This document shows positions 1-6,180 of a DNA stretch of 21,403 bases, piece by piece. Origin of the DNA: RGIG1840 sp964626795 (GTDB lineage Bacteria > Bacillota_I > Bacilli_A > RF39 > UBA660). Location: contig CAZVIQ010000011.1 in the NCBI GenBank assembly GCA_964626795.1, forward strand, positions 1 through 21,403, given 5' to 3'. Within the stretch, counting starts at the first letter, position 1. Every line of letters starts with the position of its first letter. The notes beneath the pieces were generated by a model, which had not been told where the DNA came from, did no database searches, and saw only the letters and a program-made list of their open reading frames with translations. The translations under genes and the position numbers were made by a program.

Positions 1-674
1 CCTGTAACAACAGTTCCACGACCTGTGATAGTAAATACATCTTCAATACTCATTAAGAATGGTTTATCAGTATCTCTTACTGGAGATTCAATCCATGAAT
101 CAACAGCAGTCATTAATTCTCTGATAGCTTCTGCATATTTTTCATCACCTTCAAGTGCTTTTAATGCAGATCCTCTAATTATTGGAGTATTATCTCCATC
201 AAAGTTATATTCAGTTAATAATTCACGAACTTCCATTTCAACTAAATCTAAAAGTTCTGGATCATCTACCATGTCACATTTATTAATAAATACAACCATT
301 TTTGGAACACCAACTTGTCTAGAAAGTAAGATGTGTTCTCTAGTTTGAGGCATTGGACCATCTGCAGCACTAACAACTAGTATTGCTCCATCCATTTGTG
401 CAGCACCTGTAATCATATTTTTTACATAGTCAGCATGTCCTGGACAGTCAACGTGAGCATAATGACGATTTTCAGTCTCATACTCAACGTGAGATGTATT
501 AATTGTAATACCTCTTTCTCTTTCTTCTGGTGCTTTATCGATATCAGCATAATCAACAAATTTACCATAATATTTTGTAATAGCAGCTGTTAATGTTGTT
601 TTACCATGATCAACGTGTCCGATAGTACCAATATTAACGTGTGTTTTTGTACGATTAAATTTTTCTCTTGCCAT
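1..674 (-). CDS. tuf: Elongation factor Tu, N-terminal part (runs off the left edge)
   Basis: EF-Tu is the GTPase that delivers aminoacyl-tRNA to the ribosomal A site. The visible 224 codons, of about 395 in the family, start MAREKFNRTKTHVNIGTIGH and hold the P-loop GHVDHGKTT, the switch region with RGITINTSH, DCPGHADYV (G3), NKCDMVD (G4) and SALKALEG (G5), then enter domain 2 (DVFTITGRGTVVTG). It has no stop because it is cut by the window edge. The start is the ATG at 674, with AAAAGGAG 9 bases upstream. It lies downstream of fusA in the usual str order, 74 bp after the fusA stop, and has its own promoter in that gap, so it can be made from both the operon and its own transcript. Identification is certain; the C-terminal half cannot be judged. 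Confidence 0.98.
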   Translation of the reverse strand, partial: MAREKFNRTKTHVNIGTIGHVDHGKTTLTAAITKYYGKFVDYADIDKAPEERERGITINTSHVEYETENRHYAHVDCPGHADYVKNMITGAAQMDGAILVVSAADGPMPQTREHILLSRQVGVPKMVVFINKCDMVDDPELLDLVEMEVRELLTEYNFDGDNTPIIRGSALKALEGDEKYAEAIRELMTAVDSWIESPVRDTDKPFLMSIEDVFTITGRGTVVT

Positions 675-706
675 TTTTATTTTCTCCTTTTCTTTTCAAT
701 AATAAT

Positions 707-735
707 ATTGTACATAAAACTTGAACTTTTTTCAA
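707..735 (-). promoter_or_regulatory. Promoter of tuf in the fusA-tuf gap
   Basis: TTGAAA (735-730), a 17-base spacer, then TACAAT (712-707) on the minus strand, close to the vegetative sigma consensus. A start near 700 would give a leader of about 26 bases containing the tuf SD. A separate tuf promoter matches the need for far more EF-Tu than EF-G. Confidence 0.7.
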
Positions 736-737
736 GT
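719..737 (-). repeat. Perfect 7-bp inverted repeat overlapping the tuf promoter
   Basis: ACTTGAA and TTCAAGT flank a 5-base centre. The repeat covers the -35 box. On the minus strand only three Ts follow, so it is a poor terminator. It may be a weak fusA attenuator, an operator, or chance. Confidence 0.35.
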
Positions 738-748
738 GTTATTTCATT

Positions 749-1150
749 TTACTGTATACTATTCTTCTTGATAATATTTTCTGAAATACTTTTTGGTACT
801 TCTTCATAATGATCAAATACCATTACATATGTTCCTCTACCTTGAGTATTACTTCTAAGTGTAGTCATATAACCAAACATTTCTCCAAGTGGAACCATTG
901 CACTTATCTGAAGATCTCTTCCACGAGATTCGTTTCCAAGAGGTCTTCCTCTTCTACCTGTTAAGTCTCCCATTACAGTTCCCATAAATTCTTCAGGAAC
1001 TACAACATCAACTTTCATAATAGGTTCTAAAAGAACTGGTTTACATTTGTTTTTAGCCTCTTTAAGTGCCATTGAAGCAGCAATTTTAAATGCCATTTCC
1101 ACCAACAACTTCATCAACATATTCGTAACCTTTATCTTTATTAGGTTCAA
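749..1150 (-). CDS. fusA: Elongation factor G, C-terminal fragment (domains IV-V)
   Basis: This open frame carries the end of EF-G. The homologous part begins at about 1099 with E-MAFKIAASMALKEA and runs through LLEPIMKVDVVVPEEFMG, GRRGRPLGNESRGRD, SEMFGYMTTLRSNTQGRG and the conserved end VFDHYEEVPKSISENIIKK, 116 residues in all. Residues read upstream of 1099 in this frame are an out-of-frame read of the preceding fusA segment, not part of EF-G, and the first Met at 1150 is not a real start. Compared with family members about 48 residues are missing between VDEVVGG and EMAFK, and the two halves are in different frames. Because EF-G is essential, a misassembly or a strain-mixture collapse is more likely than a true lesion. 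Treat as one gene with the 1086-2693 entry. Confidence 0.85.
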   Translation of the reverse strand: MNLIKIKVTNMLMKLLVEMAFKIAASMALKEAKNKCKPVLLEPIMKVDVVVPEEFMGTVMGDLTGRRGRPLGNESRGRDLQISAMVPLGEMFGYMTTLRSNTQGRGTYVMVFDHYEEVPKSISENIIKKNSIQ

Positions 1151-2693
1151 ATCTTACCCAAACATGACCATATTGACCACGTCCACCAGATTGTTTAATA
1201 TATTTTCCTTCACATTCAGCCATTTGTGTAAGAGTTTCACGATAAGCTACCTGTGGCTTCCCAACATTTGCTTCTACACTGAATTCTCTTCTCATTCTGT
1301 CTACAAGTACATCAAGGTGTAATTCACCCATNNNNNNNNNNATACCAGCAATTATTACTTGACCAGTTTCGTGATTTGTTGTAGTTCTAAATGATGGATC
1401 TTCTTCAGCAAGTTTTTGAAGTGCTATAGCCATTTTATCCTGATCATTCTTACTTTTAGGCTCTATTGCAAGCTCTATAACAGGTTCTGGAAACACCATT
1501 TTTTCAAGTATAACTTGTGATTTCTCATCACAAAGTGTATCTCCAGTAGAAGTGTCTTTAAGACCAACAGCCGCAGCTATTTCACCTGCAAATACTTCAT
1601 CTATTTCTTTTCTTTGATTTGCATGCATTTGAAGAATTCTTCCAATTCTTTCTTTTTCACCCTTAGTAGAATTCATTATGTAACTTCCACTTTTAAGTGT
1701 ACCAGAGTAAACTCTGAAGAATGTAAGTCTTCCTACAAATGGATCTGTCATAACTTTAAATGCAAGTGCACTGAATGGTTCACTATCACTTGTTTTTCTA
1801 ACTATATGATTATCTCTCATATCGATTCCCTCTACAGCTGCAATATCAGTTGGAGCTGGAAGATAGTCAATAACTGCATCAAGTGCAAGTTTAACACCTT
1901 TATTTGCATAAGCTGCACCACAAAGTACAGGGAAGAATTTAACAGCTAGAACACCATTTCTAATTGCTTTCTTAAGCATTTCAACTGAAATTTCATTTCC
2001 TTCAAGATAAGCTTCCATAAGTTCATCAGAGAATTCAGAAATTATTTCAATAAGTTCATTTCTCTTTTCGTTGGCTTTGGCTCTTAAATCTTCAGGAATT
2101 TCTATTTCTTTGGCTTCTTCATGCTGATCTCCATCATATTCATATGCTTTCATTGTCACTAAATCAATAATTCCTCTGAAATCATCATCAGCACCTATAG
2201 GCCATTCAATTGGAGAACTGTGTTCTGAAAGTCTTTCTTTTACGCTCTTAAGACTATATTCAAAATCAGCACCCATTTTATCCATTTTATTTGCAAATAT
2301 TAATCTTGGAACTTTATATTCATTTGCTTGTCTCCAAACTTGTTCGGTTTGTGTTTCAACACCAGCTTGTGCATCAATAAGTGCAATAGCACCATCAAGT
2401 ACTCTAAGACTTCTAGCTACTTCGATTGTAAAATCTACGTGTCCTGGTGTATCTATTATATTAAGTCTATAACCTTTCCAGTGTGCAGTAGTTGCCGCAC
2501 TGGTAATGGTAATTCCTCTTTCTTTTTCTTGTTCCATCCAGTCCATTTGACTAGCACCTTCATGAGTTTCCCCAATCTTATGTGTTTTTCCTGTATGGAA
2601 AAGTACACGTTCCGTAAATGTAGTTTTACCAGCATCTATGTGAGCCATAATTCCAATATTACGAAGTTTTTCTAATGATACGTCACGCGCCAT
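1086..2693 (-). CDS. fusA: Elongation factor G, N-terminal fragment (domains I-III and start of IV)
   Basis: EF-G is the translocase GTPase. Visible motifs: P-loop AHIDAGKTT (residues 17-25), RGITITSAA switch I, DTPGH (81-85), NKMD (135-138), domain II FVGRLTFFRVYSG, domain III up to IIAG, then the N gap, MGELHLDVLVDRMRREF, and domain IV to YGHVWVRF and VDEVVGG. The frame then reads three foreign residues and stops at 1086. Start is the ATG at 2693 with AGAAGGGAG upstream, 15 bp after the rpsG stop. Without the four gap codons this part is about 528 residues; with the C-terminal fragment it gives about 644, against about 692 for the family. The ten Ns do not break the frame but add four codons that the family does not have. 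The gene is certain; the interruption is probably an assembly defect. Confidence 0.93.
   Translation of the reverse strand: MARDVSLEKLRNIGIMAHIDAGKTTFTERVLFHTGKTHKIGETHEGASQMDWMEQEKERGITITSAATTAHWKGYRLNIIDTPGHVDFTIEVARSLRVLDGAIALIDAQAGVETQTEQVWRQANEYKVPRLIFANKMDKMGADFEYSLKSVKERLSEHSSPIEWPIGADDDFRGIIDLVTMKAYEYDGDQHEEAKEIEIPEDLRAKANEKRNELIEIISEFSDELMEAYLEGNEISVEMLKKAIRNGVLAVKFFPVLCGAAYANKGVKLALDAVIDYLPAPTDIAAVEGIDMRDNHIVRKTSDSEPFSALAFKVMTDPFVGRLTFFRVYSGTLKSGSYIMNSTKGEKERIGRILQMHANQRKEIDEVFAGEIAAAVGLKDTSTGDTLCDEKSQVILEKMVFPEPVIELAIEPKSKNDQDKMAIALQKLAEEDPSFRTTTNHETGQVIIAGXXXXMGELHLDVLVDRMRREFSVEANVGKPQVAYRETLTQMAECEGKYIKQSGGRGQYGHVWVRFEPNKDKGYEYVDEVVGGNGI
1332..1341. other. Assembly gap of ten Ns inside fusA
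   Basis: The gap lies between the codons of IIAG and MGELHLD, which are adjacent in EF-G. The flanks read GGTAT before and ATGGGT after on the minus strand, so they overlap by AT. If joined as GGTATGGGT the family sequence is restored exactly. The gap therefore looks like a placeholder at a contig join with no missing coding sequence. Confidence 0.95.
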
Positions 2694-2708
2694 AATTTTT
2701 CTCCCTTC

Positions 2709-3176
2709 TTACCATCTATAATTAGCAAAAGCTTTATTAGCCTCAGCCATTTTATGAGTATCCTCACGTTTCTTAACAGCTGCTCCAGTTCCATTTGAAG
2801 CATCTATTATTTCATTAGCAAGGTTTTCTGCCATACCTTTGCCATTTCTTAATTTAGCATATTGAACAAGCCAGCGTAACGCTAATGCCTGTGATCTATC
2901 TTCTCTAACTTCCTGTGGTACCTGATAGTTACTTCCTCCAACACGTCTACTTTTAATTTCTAAAGCAGGCTTAATGTTTTCAAAAGCAGCATCGAATACT
3001 TCCACTGGATCTTTTTTAGTTTTTTCTTTTATAATGTCAAATGCATCATATAGTATTGTTTGAGCTGTACCTTTTTTACCATCTAACATAATTGTATTAA
3101 TTAATTTAGTAATCATTTTAGATTTGTATATTGGATCAGCTAAAACTAATCTTTTCTCTGCTCTTCTTTTACGCAT
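2709..3176 (-). CDS. rpsG: 30S ribosomal protein S7
   Basis: S7 nucleates assembly of the 30S head by binding the 3' domain of 16S rRNA. The 155 residues begin MRKRRAEKRLVLADPIYKSK and contain INTIMLDGKKGTAQTILYDA, the beta-hairpin segment SRRVGGSNYQVPQEVR, LALRWLV and the end KREDTHKMAEANKAFANYRW, all hallmark S7 segments, at the family's usual length. Start ATG 3176 has AAAGGAG 6 bases upstream. It is 21 bp downstream of the small 65-residue ORF and 15 bp upstream of fusA, so it is mid-operon. In other bacteria S7 is an autogenous repressor of str translation; no specific S7 site can be claimed here. Confidence 0.98.
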   Translation of the reverse strand: MRKRRAEKRLVLADPIYKSKMITKLINTIMLDGKKGTAQTILYDAFDIIKEKTKKDPVEVFDAAFENIKPALEIKSRRVGGSNYQVPQEVREDRSQALALRWLVQYAKLRNGKGMAENLANEIIDASNGTGAAVKKREDTHKMAEANKAFANYRW

Positions 3177-3197
3177 TTTAATTCTCCTTTCGTTATT

Positions 3198-3395
3198 TTA
3201 TTGTTTACTTTCTTTCATTCTGATTCTTGTCATTGAATGGCGGTCGTTATTTTTATTAATATACTGCCCTATTATTTCAAGAGTATCAGTTGCCGGTACT
3301 TGTGAACCAGTTATTCCCTTTTTACACTCATTAGGCTTTTCAAATAATCTTTGATTTGCATCAGAAACTATTTTTGCTTTAATAGTATAATTCAT
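3198..3395 (-). CDS. Small protein of unknown function between rpsL and rpsG
   Basis: I do not recognise this 65-residue product. It begins MNYTIKAKIVSDANQRLFEK, contains NECKKGITGSQVPATDTLEI, and ends in a basic tail with MTRIRMKESKQ. It is soluble, Lys/Arg-rich at the C terminus, with one Cys and no membrane segment. It sits exactly 21 bp after the rpsL stop and 21 bp before the rpsG start, in the same orientation and without an intervening promoter or terminator, so it must be co-transcribed with S12 and S7. The SD is weak (AAAGAAG about 9 bases before ATG), suggesting lower output or coupling to rpsL. Most Bacillota have no gene at this point of the str operon. The position suggests a link to ribosomes or translation, but that is inference only. 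Reality of the gene: likely, from its packing and uninterrupted frame. Confidence 0.65.
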   Translation of the reverse strand: MNYTIKAKIVSDANQRLFEKPNECKKGITGSQVPATDTLEIIGQYINKNNDRHSMTRIRMKESKQ

Positions 3396-3416
3396 TTATT
3401 TTTACTTCTTTCTTTT

Positions 3417-3833
3417 TTATTTATCTTTAGGTTTTTTTGCTCCGTATTTACTTCTTCCCTGACGTCTTTTATCAACACCAGCAGTATCAAGTGTACCACG
3501 AACAATATGATAACGAACTCCGATTAAATCTTTTACACGTCCGCCTCTAATTAGTACTACACTGTGTTCTTGTAAATTGTGTCCTTCACCTTGAATATAA
3601 GCAGTTACTTCATAACCATTACTTAATCTAACACGAGCATATTTACGTAATGCAGAGTTTGGTTTTTTAGGTGTCTTAGTACCAACACGAGTACATACTC
3701 CTCTTTTTTGAGGGGATGTATTATTAGTTCTCTTTCTATCTTTGCTGTTAAATCCAACATTTAATACTGGACTTTTACTTTTTCTTACCTTTTTACCTCT
3801 ACTTTTTCTAATTAATTGATTTATTGTAGGCAT
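3417..3833 (-). CDS. rpsL: 30S ribosomal protein S12
   Basis: S12 lies at the decoding centre and controls accuracy. The 138 residues start MPTINQLIRKSR and include the conserved KRGVCTRVGTKTPKKPNSAL, the decoding loop around PNSALRKYARV, and EGHNLQEHSVVLIRGGRVKD, ending in the basic GRSKYGAKKPK tail. Both streptomycin-related lysines (in TPKKPNS and GRVKDL) are present, so no resistance allele is seen at these sites. An upstream in-frame ATG at 3872 exists, but the ATG at 3833 matches the family start and has AAAGGAG 6 bases upstream, so 3833 is chosen. It is first in the str operon, with promoter and a structured leader upstream. Confidence 0.98.
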   Translation of the reverse strand: MPTINQLIRKSRGKKVRKSKSPVLNVGFNSKDRKRTNNTSPQKRGVCTRVGTKTPKKPNSALRKYARVRLSNGYEVTAYIQGEGHNLQEHSVVLIRGGRVKDLIGVRYHIVRGTLDTAGVDKRRQGRSKYGAKKPKDK

Positions 3834-3849
3834 AAATTCTCCTTTCTCA

Positions 3850-3869
3850 ATACACATATCCAGGTGTAT
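3850..3869 (-). repeat. Short hairpin in the rpsL leader, next to the SD
   Basis: ATACAC and GTGTAT form a 6-bp stem with an 8-base loop, ending 10 bases before the rpsL SD. In the RNA it could influence ribosome access. The stem is short and A/U-rich, so this is tentative. Confidence 0.35.
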
Positions 3870-3886
3870 CACATTCTATATATTTT

Positions 3887-3911
3887 TTGAGTTTTACAAC
3901 CGAAAACTCAA
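3887..3911 (-). promoter_or_regulatory. Perfect 9-bp stem-loop at the 5' end of the str operon mRNA
   Basis: TTGAGTTTT pairs with AAAACTCAA around the loop CGGTTGT. It starts about 5 bases after the predicted transcription start and is followed by A-rich sequence, so it is not an intrinsic terminator. A 5'-terminal stem-loop typically stabilises mRNA; autoregulatory binding by S7 or S12 is another possibility. Confidence 0.5.
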
Positions 3912-3922
3912 TAACGTCTATA

Positions 3923-3952
3923 ATTTTAACATTTATATTATATGAAAGTCAA
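3923..3952 (-). promoter_or_regulatory. Promoter of the str operon
   Basis: TTGACT (3952-3947), 18-base spacer, TAAAAT (3928-3923) on the minus strand. This places the start near 3916 and gives an 83-base leader that contains two hairpins before the rpsL SD. Confidence 0.75.
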
Positions 3953-3979
3953 GTATTTTTATTACATCTATTTAAATCT

Positions 3980-4315
3980 TTACTCTATTATTTCATTAGT
4001 GCATTTATAATCTGTTTTATAAGTTTTTAAAATTAAGAAATTTTTTACTTTAGAAGTAAATTCACAACTGCTATTTCCCATTTTAATCTCTTCAATATAA
4101 AATTTATCTTTTAATTCTTTGCTATCTATATCTACTACACTTAAAAACGGAATTTTTATCTTTTCTTTCTTTATATATTCTCTAAGATGTTCTTTTATTA
4201 TTTTATTAGTTTCAATATATTCGGAATTTTTATTATAATAATTACCTAACAACATTATTGAAGAAGCGATAAGTATAACTAAGAATCCCCAGATAATAAT
4301 AATTCTGTCATTCAT
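3980..4315 (-). CDS. Small membrane-anchored protein of unknown function with a paired-Cys tail
   Basis: The 111 residues have an N-terminal hydrophobic segment (about residues 4-25, RIIIIWGFLVILIASSIMLL) with little N-terminal charge, then a Lys-rich helical region and a C-terminal part with two cysteines, C84 and C105, spaced C-x(20)-C, the second within YKTDYKC. The upstream neighbour has a matching tail, C-x(19)-C with YKTYISC, so the two look distantly related and are probably exported with a disulfide. Start ATG 4315 lies two bases after the neighbour's stop; no own SD is clear, so translation is probably coupled. I do not recognise a named family; a role together with the neighbour in the envelope is inference. 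Confidence 0.7.
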   Translation of the reverse strand: MNDRIIIIWGFLVILIASSIMLLGNYYNKNSEYIETNKIIKEHLREYIKKEKIKIPFLSVVDIDSKELKDKFYIEEIKMGNSSCEFTSKVKNFLILKTYKTDYKCTNEIIE

Positions 4316-4317
4316 AT

Positions 4318-4728
4318 TTATTTTACCTTTTTAGAATCATATCCTTCTGTTTTATAATTATAACAGGATATGTATGTTTTATATTCTATTGTTTCGCTTA
4401 TTTTAGCTTCAACATATCCATCACAAGATTCTCCATTTCCATCTTTAAATTCTTCTAAATAATCTGATCTCTTTAAAGCTGAAACAGTTACTAATTCTTC
4501 ACTACTTAAAACACTTTTATCATTCAAAAATTCTTCTGCTGCATCTTTAAGTTTTGTTTCAAGTGATGTATAGTTAAATGAATCTGTTCCTTGTACATCT
4601 ATTTTATCACGTCCCATTAATAAGTCCATTCTAATAATTCCTATAATCGCGATTATAAGACATAATACAAATATTATAATATAAAATATTTCTATATCTA
4701 GTGCCCATCCGTTTTTATTTAACTTCAT
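4318..4728 (-). CDS. Pseudopilin-like membrane-anchored protein, function unknown
   Basis: The 136 residues begin MKLNKNGWALDIE, followed by a 20-residue hydrophobic stretch (about 14-33). The basic leader, Gly, aromatic residue and nearby Glu recall a type IV prepilin N terminus (G|FTLIE), but the Glu is at +6 instead of +5, so processing by a prepilin peptidase is uncertain. The soluble part ends in GESCDGYVEAKI and EYKTYISCYNYKTEGY, with C102 and C122 spaced C-x(19)-C, a likely disulfide. An in-frame GTG at 4737 is possible, but the ATG at 4728 has AAGGTG at 6 bases and is preferred. A consensus promoter lies just upstream, and the 111-residue gene follows after 2 bp. The call as pseudopilin-like is by pattern only. 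Confidence 0.65.
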   Translation of the reverse strand: MKLNKNGWALDIEIFYIIIFVLCLIIAIIGIIRMDLLMGRDKIDVQGTDSFNYTSLETKLKDAAEEFLNDKSVLSSEELVTVSALKRSDYLEEFKDGNGESCDGYVEAKISETIEYKTYISCYNYKTEGYDSKKVK

Positions 4729-4745
4729 TTTCTTCACCTTGATTA

Positions 4746-4774
4746 ATTATATAATATAATAAAAATTCTGGCAA
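4746..4774 (-). promoter_or_regulatory. Promoter of the pilin-like gene pair
   Basis: TTGCCA (4774-4769), 17-base spacer, TATAAT (4751-4746) on the minus strand. The predicted start falls at the SD itself, leaving a very short leader of about 12 bases. Confidence 0.55.
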
Positions 4775-4784
4775 CACTATTACC

Positions 4785-6053
4785 TTATTTAATTTCTCTA
4801 ATAACCTCTCCTGGATTTAAAGTTTTTCCTTTAATTTCAGCAAGTTCTGAAATAGTTACTAATTTATATCCCTGATTAATAAGTTGAGGAATAAGTATTT
4901 TAACTGCTTCTACTGATGTAGGATATAAATCATGCATTAAAATTATTGATCCGTCATAAATATGTGATAAAACATGCTCTTTTATATATTCTGAATCTTT
5001 ATTAAGCCAGTCATGTGGATCAATACTCCAAGTTATTAATGGAAAGATTGAAAGGTTTTTAACTTTTTCATTAACTGCTCCATAAGGAGGTCTTAAATAT
5101 TTTAAGTCTTCTCCTGTTATTTCGTTATAAATTATTGCTGAAGAGTTTATTTCCTCAAGTGCTTCTTCTTCTGAAATCTGTGTAAGATTTTTATGAGAAT
5201 ACGAATGACTTGCTACTTCCATTCCATTTTCTATCGCGTAATTTACAATATCAGGCATGACTTTCATTCTATTGCCAAGCATAAAAAATGTAGCATGTGC
5301 ATTATTACTCTTAAATGCATCTATAACTTCTTTTGTATATTGACTAGGACCATCATCAAAAGTAAAAGCTACATATTTTTGATTTTCTACTTTTATTTCT
5401 TCAAATACATATTTTTCATTTAAAATCTTAGTAATAAAAATATTATAATTTACCTTTTGAGGTACTAAAGATTTATTAACAAAAATATTAATATGACTTT
5501 CTTTAAAACTGTAGCTAAAATCTTTTAATTTTAATTTTTCAACTGCACCTAATATAAAGTTTGGATATTTTAAATCAAACAAATGATTTATTTCATTACT
5601 TATTTCTTCTCCATATATATTATCAATTGTTACTTCTTTTTCTATTTCAGTATCTATAAGTATACTTTTAAAATTTTCATCGGGTTTAATTGAATTATCA
5701 ATTCTAAAAAACACATTCAAATAATTTTCAAACTTTTCTATTTCATAATTAATAATAAGTTTTTCTTTTTTATCAGTCTTATTGCTTTTCTTTTTAAAAT
5801 TATTTATATAGTCATACAAATAATCAGTCAAAATACTTGCAACTTTAGAATTACTAAATCTTGGATAATTTACTTCTATATCATAATTTTCTGTATTTTC
5901 AATAATACTTGTTTTTTTATATTCGTAGTTTTTAAATACATAGTCATTTTTTTCATTTCTAAATACAAGTGAAAAAATCATAAGCAGTAAATATAGAACT
6001 ACTACGGAAAATATATATAATTTTATTCCTTTTGCATTTTTGACATTATCCAT
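4785..6053 (-). CDS. Membrane-anchored polysaccharide (peptidoglycan) deacetylase, NodB family
   Basis: Carbohydrate esterase family 4 enzymes remove N-acetyl groups from peptidoglycan or related polymers in a metal-dependent reaction. The 422-residue product has a basic N terminus and one membrane segment (about 12-31), an extracellular region (about 40-220) like the DUF4163/DUF3298 modules that precede NodB in PdaC-type enzymes, and a complete NodB domain: TFDDGP (231-236, base and metal Asp), SHSYSH (282-287, metal His pair), RPPYG (321-325), SIDPHDW (343-349) and ILMHDL (371-376). All catalytic positions are intact. Start ATG 6053 has AAAGGAG 6 bases upstream. It is divergent from the Amidase_6-like gene, so the two envelope enzymes share a 127-bp promoter region. 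The substrate, vegetative wall or spore cortex, cannot be decided. Confidence 0.92.
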   Translation of the reverse strand: MDNVKNAKGIKLYIFSVVVLYLLLMIFSLVFRNEKNDYVFKNYEYKKTSIIENTENYDIEVNYPRFSNSKVASILTDYLYDYINNFKKKSNKTDKKEKLIINYEIEKFENYLNVFFRIDNSIKPDENFKSILIDTEIEKEVTIDNIYGEEISNEINHLFDLKYPNFILGAVEKLKLKDFSYSFKESHINIFVNKSLVPQKVNYNIFITKILNEKYVFEEIKVENQKYVAFTFDDGPSQYTKEVIDAFKSNNAHATFFMLGNRMKVMPDIVNYAIENGMEVASHSYSHKNLTQISEEEALEEINSSAIIYNEITGEDLKYLRPPYGAVNEKVKNLSIFPLITWSIDPHDWLNKDSEYIKEHVLSHIYDGSIILMHDLYPTSVEAVKILIPQLINQGYKLVTISELAEIKGKTLNPGEVIREIK

Positions 6054-6168
6054 GTTAAACTCCTTTATTAGTATTTACTTTTCTATTTTTTATATTAACA
6101 CTAATTTTAAAATAAATCTATACTTTACATTTCATAAATTTTGGGGTACAAAACTTTTTAAAATATGT

Positions 6169-6174
6169 TATGAT
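6169..6174 (+). promoter_or_regulatory. Extended -10 promoter placing the start at the ATG (leaderless)
   Basis: TGTTATGAT is an extended -10 (TGn plus TATGAT at 6169-6174). The ATG at 6181 lies 7 bases after the hexamer, where transcription would begin. There is no good -35, which fits an extended -10 promoter, and no SD exists before the ATG. Confidence 0.5.
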
Positions 6175-6180
6175 ATTTTT

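Noticed and set aside
719..737. Inverted repeat after fusA as a rho-independent terminator
   Set aside because: Only three Ts follow on the minus strand and the repeat lies within a near-consensus tuf promoter. It is listed as a repeat only.
396..809. Plus-strand ORFs opposite tuf and the end of fusA, and similar ones opposite other genes
   Set aside because: They are antisense to clear genes, have no SD and read as hydrophobic or Ser/Cys-rich strings typical of antisense frames.
1086..1150. Programmed frameshift in fusA
   Set aside because: About 48 residues of conserved sequence are absent, not only the frame changed, and no slippery site is seen. An assembly or deletion event explains it better.
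4729..4737. GTG at 4737 as start of the pilin-like gene
   Set aside because: The AAGGTG box overlaps that codon, while it is at the right distance for the ATG at 4728.
6040..6180. Amidase reading frame extended upstream to 6040
   Set aside because: It would overlap the divergent deacetylase gene, add an uncharged hydrophobic stretch before the anchor, and lacks an SD.
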